A stretch of 24,018 nt of DNA from Leucobacter sp. GTDB taxonomy: Bacteria; Actinomycetota; Actinomycetes; Actinomycetales; Microbacteriaceae. Numbering within the stretch: position 1 is the first letter of the stretch; every line of letters starts with the position of its first letter. Below the pieces are notes generated by a model, which was not told the DNA's origin, did no database searches, and saw only the letters and a program-made list of their open reading frames with translations. Position numbers and translations under genes: made by a program. The stretch is taken from assembly GCA_031178565.1 (NCBI GenBank), contig JAPSIU010000008.1, positions 1-24,018 on the forward strand, read 5' to 3'. Shown here in pieces: positions 20,954 to 24,018 of this stretch.

Positions 20954-22387
20954 ATGGCGCGCAAGAAGCTGCGAGCGGAGTGGGTGGTCGGGTACCGGGA
21001 CGGATCGCACCGCGTGCTCAGGGACGGGGTCGTGATCGTCGAGGACGATCGGGTCGCCTACGTGGGGCCCGACGTCGAGGGCGAGGTCGCGGACGAGACC
21101 GTCGACTACGGCCCGGGGTCGGTGATCACGCCGGGCCTCATCAGCACCCACGCGCACATCCAGGAGTCGCCGATCGACAAGTCGATGTCGGAGGACGCGA
21201 CCTACCGGCAGTTCTACTACACGAACCTCATCGAGGTGCTCATGACCAAGGGCGCCACGATGGACCGCGAGGGGGAGCTCGCCTGCGCGCGGCTCTCCTC
21301 GGCCGAGTATCTGCGCACGGGCTGCACGACGGTCGTGCAGACCGGGACCGACTCCCTCGACGTCGTCGAGGCGATCCGGCCGAGCGGGATCCGCGCCTAC
21401 CTCGGCGACGGCTTCCGCTCGGGGCGGTGGTTCACGCCCGACGGCAACCGCGTCGACTACGACTGGGACGAGCGGGCGGGGCTCGCCGGGCTCGAGCGCG
21501 CGCTCGACACGGCGGAGCGCATCCGGTCGCTCGGAGACCCGCTGTACGCGCCGATCCTGGCGCCGAGCCAGGTCGACACGTGCACCGAGGGCCTGCTGCG
21601 CGACACCGCAGCGGCGGCCGAGGACCGCGACCTGCCGCTCACCCTGCACGTGGCCCAGGGACTGTGGGAGTTCAACGAGATGGTCGCCCGCCACGGCCGG
21701 ACCCCCATCGAGTGGCTCGCCGACATCGGGCTGCTCTCGCCTCGGATGCTGCTCGGGCACGCGGTGTACCTGACGGGGAACTCGTGGGTCAACTACCACG
21801 GCGACGATCTGGGGCTCATCGCGGCATCCGGGGCGACGGTGACGCACAACGCGTGGACGTTCGCGCGGGAGGGTGTCGTCACGGAGTCCTTCGCGCGCTA
21901 CCTGGACGCGGGGGTGCGGATGACGCTCGGCACCGACACCGCGACGCAATCCATGATCGAGTCGCTGCGCTGGAGTGCGGTGCTCGGCAAGGTCGCGGAT
22001 CGGCGCGCCGACGTGAACACGGCGGCGCAGGTGTTCGACGCGGCGACCCTCGCGGCGGCCGACTACCTGGGCAGGCCCGACCTCGGGCGGATCCAGCCGG
22101 GGGCGCAGGCCGACCTCGTCGTCTGGCGTGGAAACTCCATGTTCACGGCGCCGATGCGCGATCCGCTCCGCGTGATCGTCTACTACGCGCAGGCCGAGGA
22201 CGTGCAGGACGTGTACGTCGCGGGGCGGCGGGTGGTCGAGGACTCGCGGGTGCTCGGCGTGGACGTCGAGGCGGCAGCGGCGGAGGTCCAGCGGGCCGCC
22301 GATCGTGCGTGGGCGCGCTGGCCGGAGCACGATCGTCTGGGGCGGCGGATCGAGGAGGCCCTGCCCGTGACCTATCCGCGGTGGTAG
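20954..22387 (+). CDS. Amidohydrolase of the ATZ/TRZ (AtzA/TrzN/SsnA-like) family
   Basis: This is a 477-residue metal-dependent hydrolase with a (beta/alpha)8 barrel plus the small beta-sandwich formed by the two ends. Metal ligands are His66 and His68 (ISTHAHI), His232 (TLHVAQG), His269 (LGHAVYL) and Asp328 (LGTDTA). The group deaminates or dechlorinates ring compounds such as guanine, adenosine-derived bases, cytosine or triazines; the substrate here is not determinable. HNAWTFAREG replaces the usual H-C-P-x-S-N segment, so the pocket differs from guanine deaminase. The ATG at 20954 follows AGAGGA. It stands alone, divergent from the MFS/lipoprotein pair, and could share a transported substrate with it (inference). 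Confidence 0.9.
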   Translation: MARKKLRAEWVVGYRDGSHRVLRDGVVIVEDDRVAYVGPDVEGEVADETVDYGPGSVITPGLISTHAHIQESPIDKSMSEDATYRQFYYTNLIEVLMTKGATMDREGELACARLSSAEYLRTGCTTVVQTGTDSLDVVEAIRPSGIRAYLGDGFRSGRWFTPDGNRVDYDWDERAGLAGLERALDTAERIRSLGDPLYAPILAPSQVDTCTEGLLRDTAAAAEDRDLPLTLHVAQGLWEFNEMVARHGRTPIEWLADIGLLSPRMLLGHAVYLTGNSWVNYHGDDLGLIAASGATVTHNAWTFAREGVVTESFARYLDAGVRMTLGTDTATQSMIESLRWSAVLGKVADRRADVNTAAQVFDAATLAAADYLGRPDLGRIQPGAQADLVVWRGNSMFTAPMRDPLRVIVYYAQAEDVQDVYVAGRRVVEDSRVLGVDVEAAAAEVQRAADRAWARWPEHDRLGRRIEEALPVTYPRW

Positions 22388-22436
22388 AGCCGCTGCGCGT
22401 GCGCGGGTGAGGCAAGGGGGGTGTGAGAAGCTGAGA

Positions 22437-22457
22437 GTTGAGTGAGTCAGGCTCAAG
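22437..22457. promoter_or_regulatory. HAIR element 1 (HspR operator) upstream of dnaK
   Basis: GTTGAGT-N7-GCTCAAG matches the HspR-associated inverted repeat CTTGAGT-N7-ACTCAAG at 12 of 14 positions. It lies just upstream of the putative -35. HspR, with DnaK as co-repressor, represses the dnaK operon in actinobacteria. Confidence 0.85.
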
Positions 22458-22472
22458 TTTCGCGCGCTCGAC

Positions 22473-22500
22473 TTGACGAGCGTGCGACGCCGATTAAACT
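22473..22500 (+). promoter_or_regulatory. Putative dnaK promoter
   Basis: TTGACG (22473-22478) and TAAACT (22495-22500), with a 16-nt spacer, lie between and partly under the two HAIR operators. This implies a leader of about 105 nt before the ATG. Confidence 0.65.
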
Positions 22501-22519
22501 TGAGTGCATCAGGCTCAAG
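22499..22519. promoter_or_regulatory. HAIR element 2 (HspR operator) upstream of dnaK
   Basis: CTTGAGT-N7-GCTCAAG matches the HAIR consensus at 13 of 14 positions. It covers the transcription start region just after the -10. A lone half-site CTTGAGT follows at 22546-22552. Confidence 0.9.
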
Positions 22520-22610
22520 GTCGGTGCCCGGCATCCGGGACCGGTCTTGAGTCGAGGACTCCGGACCCGCGTCCGCGGCGCACCGGTCACACCAACTCTA
22601 AGGAGCACAC

Positions 22611-24018
<1,408 letters not shown>

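Noticed and set aside
20864..22534. Long - strand open frame opposite the amidohydrolase
   Set aside because: Antisense to a gene with all five metal ligands; low-complexity Arg/His/Val/Pro content and no ribosome site.

Overview
The window is very GC-rich and dense with short-spaced genes. It uses GTG and TTG starts freely, carries several apparently leaderless promoters, and has HspR-type (HAIR) operators in front of dnaK. This points to a high-GC Gram-positive actinobacterium, most likely a Microbacteriaceae member (Leucobacter-like by overall feel; the genus is a guess).

Layout. (1) 1-2074, + strand: the tail of a catabolic cluster. It has a nitrilase-family hydrolase interrupted by an in-frame stop, a hot-dog thioesterase, and a tartrate/D-malate-type decarboxylating dehydrogenase. 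(2) 2154-5561: two divergent aldo/keto reductases and a glycerate kinase. (3) 5645-6997: a six-helix membrane protein divergent from a TetR regulator, with a palindromic operator between them. (4) 7096-7800: a SpoU/TrmH RNA methyltransferase. (5) 7886-9618, - strand: a two-gene ABC exporter. (6) 9692-9897: a repeat-rich spacer with a long near-perfect hairpin. (7) 9900-12249, - strand: a monomeric sarcosine/N-methyl-amino-acid oxidase-like flavoprotein and an ornithine-cyclodeaminase-family protein. They share a promoter whose -35/-10 spacer holds a palindromic operator; a TetR gene lies just upstream. (8) 13081-15239, + strand: alkylation repair, an Ada-AlkA fusion translationally coupled to an Ogt-type methyltransferase. 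(9) 15286-15356: tRNA-Gly(CCC), - strand. (10) 15453-16709, - strand: a lipoprotein with a beta-lactamase/PBP fold in which all three catalytic motifs are altered. (11) 16818-16998: a second long hairpin plus a perfect 21-bp tandem array. (12) 16999-20867, - strand: a Pif1-like helicase, a beta-propeller-like lipoprotein and an Atg22-type MFS transporter. (13) 20954-22387, + strand: an ATZ/TRZ-type amidohydrolase. (14) 22388-24018: the HspR-controlled promoter and first 469 codons of dnaK.

Most of the window is ordinary chromosome. The most unusual structure is non-coding. Four genes (trmH-like, sarcosine-oxidase-like, tetR, helicase) have short tandem repeats starting at or within a few bases of their stop codon. 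Two of these arrays lead straight into 22-24 bp hairpins. In three of the four, the mRNA strand of the repeat is C-rich and G-poor, as expected for Rho loading sites. Other notable points are the inactive-looking serine hydrolase lipoprotein, the nonsense codon in the nitrilase, and a recurrent layout with a TANNNT -10 element exactly 6 nt before the start codon.
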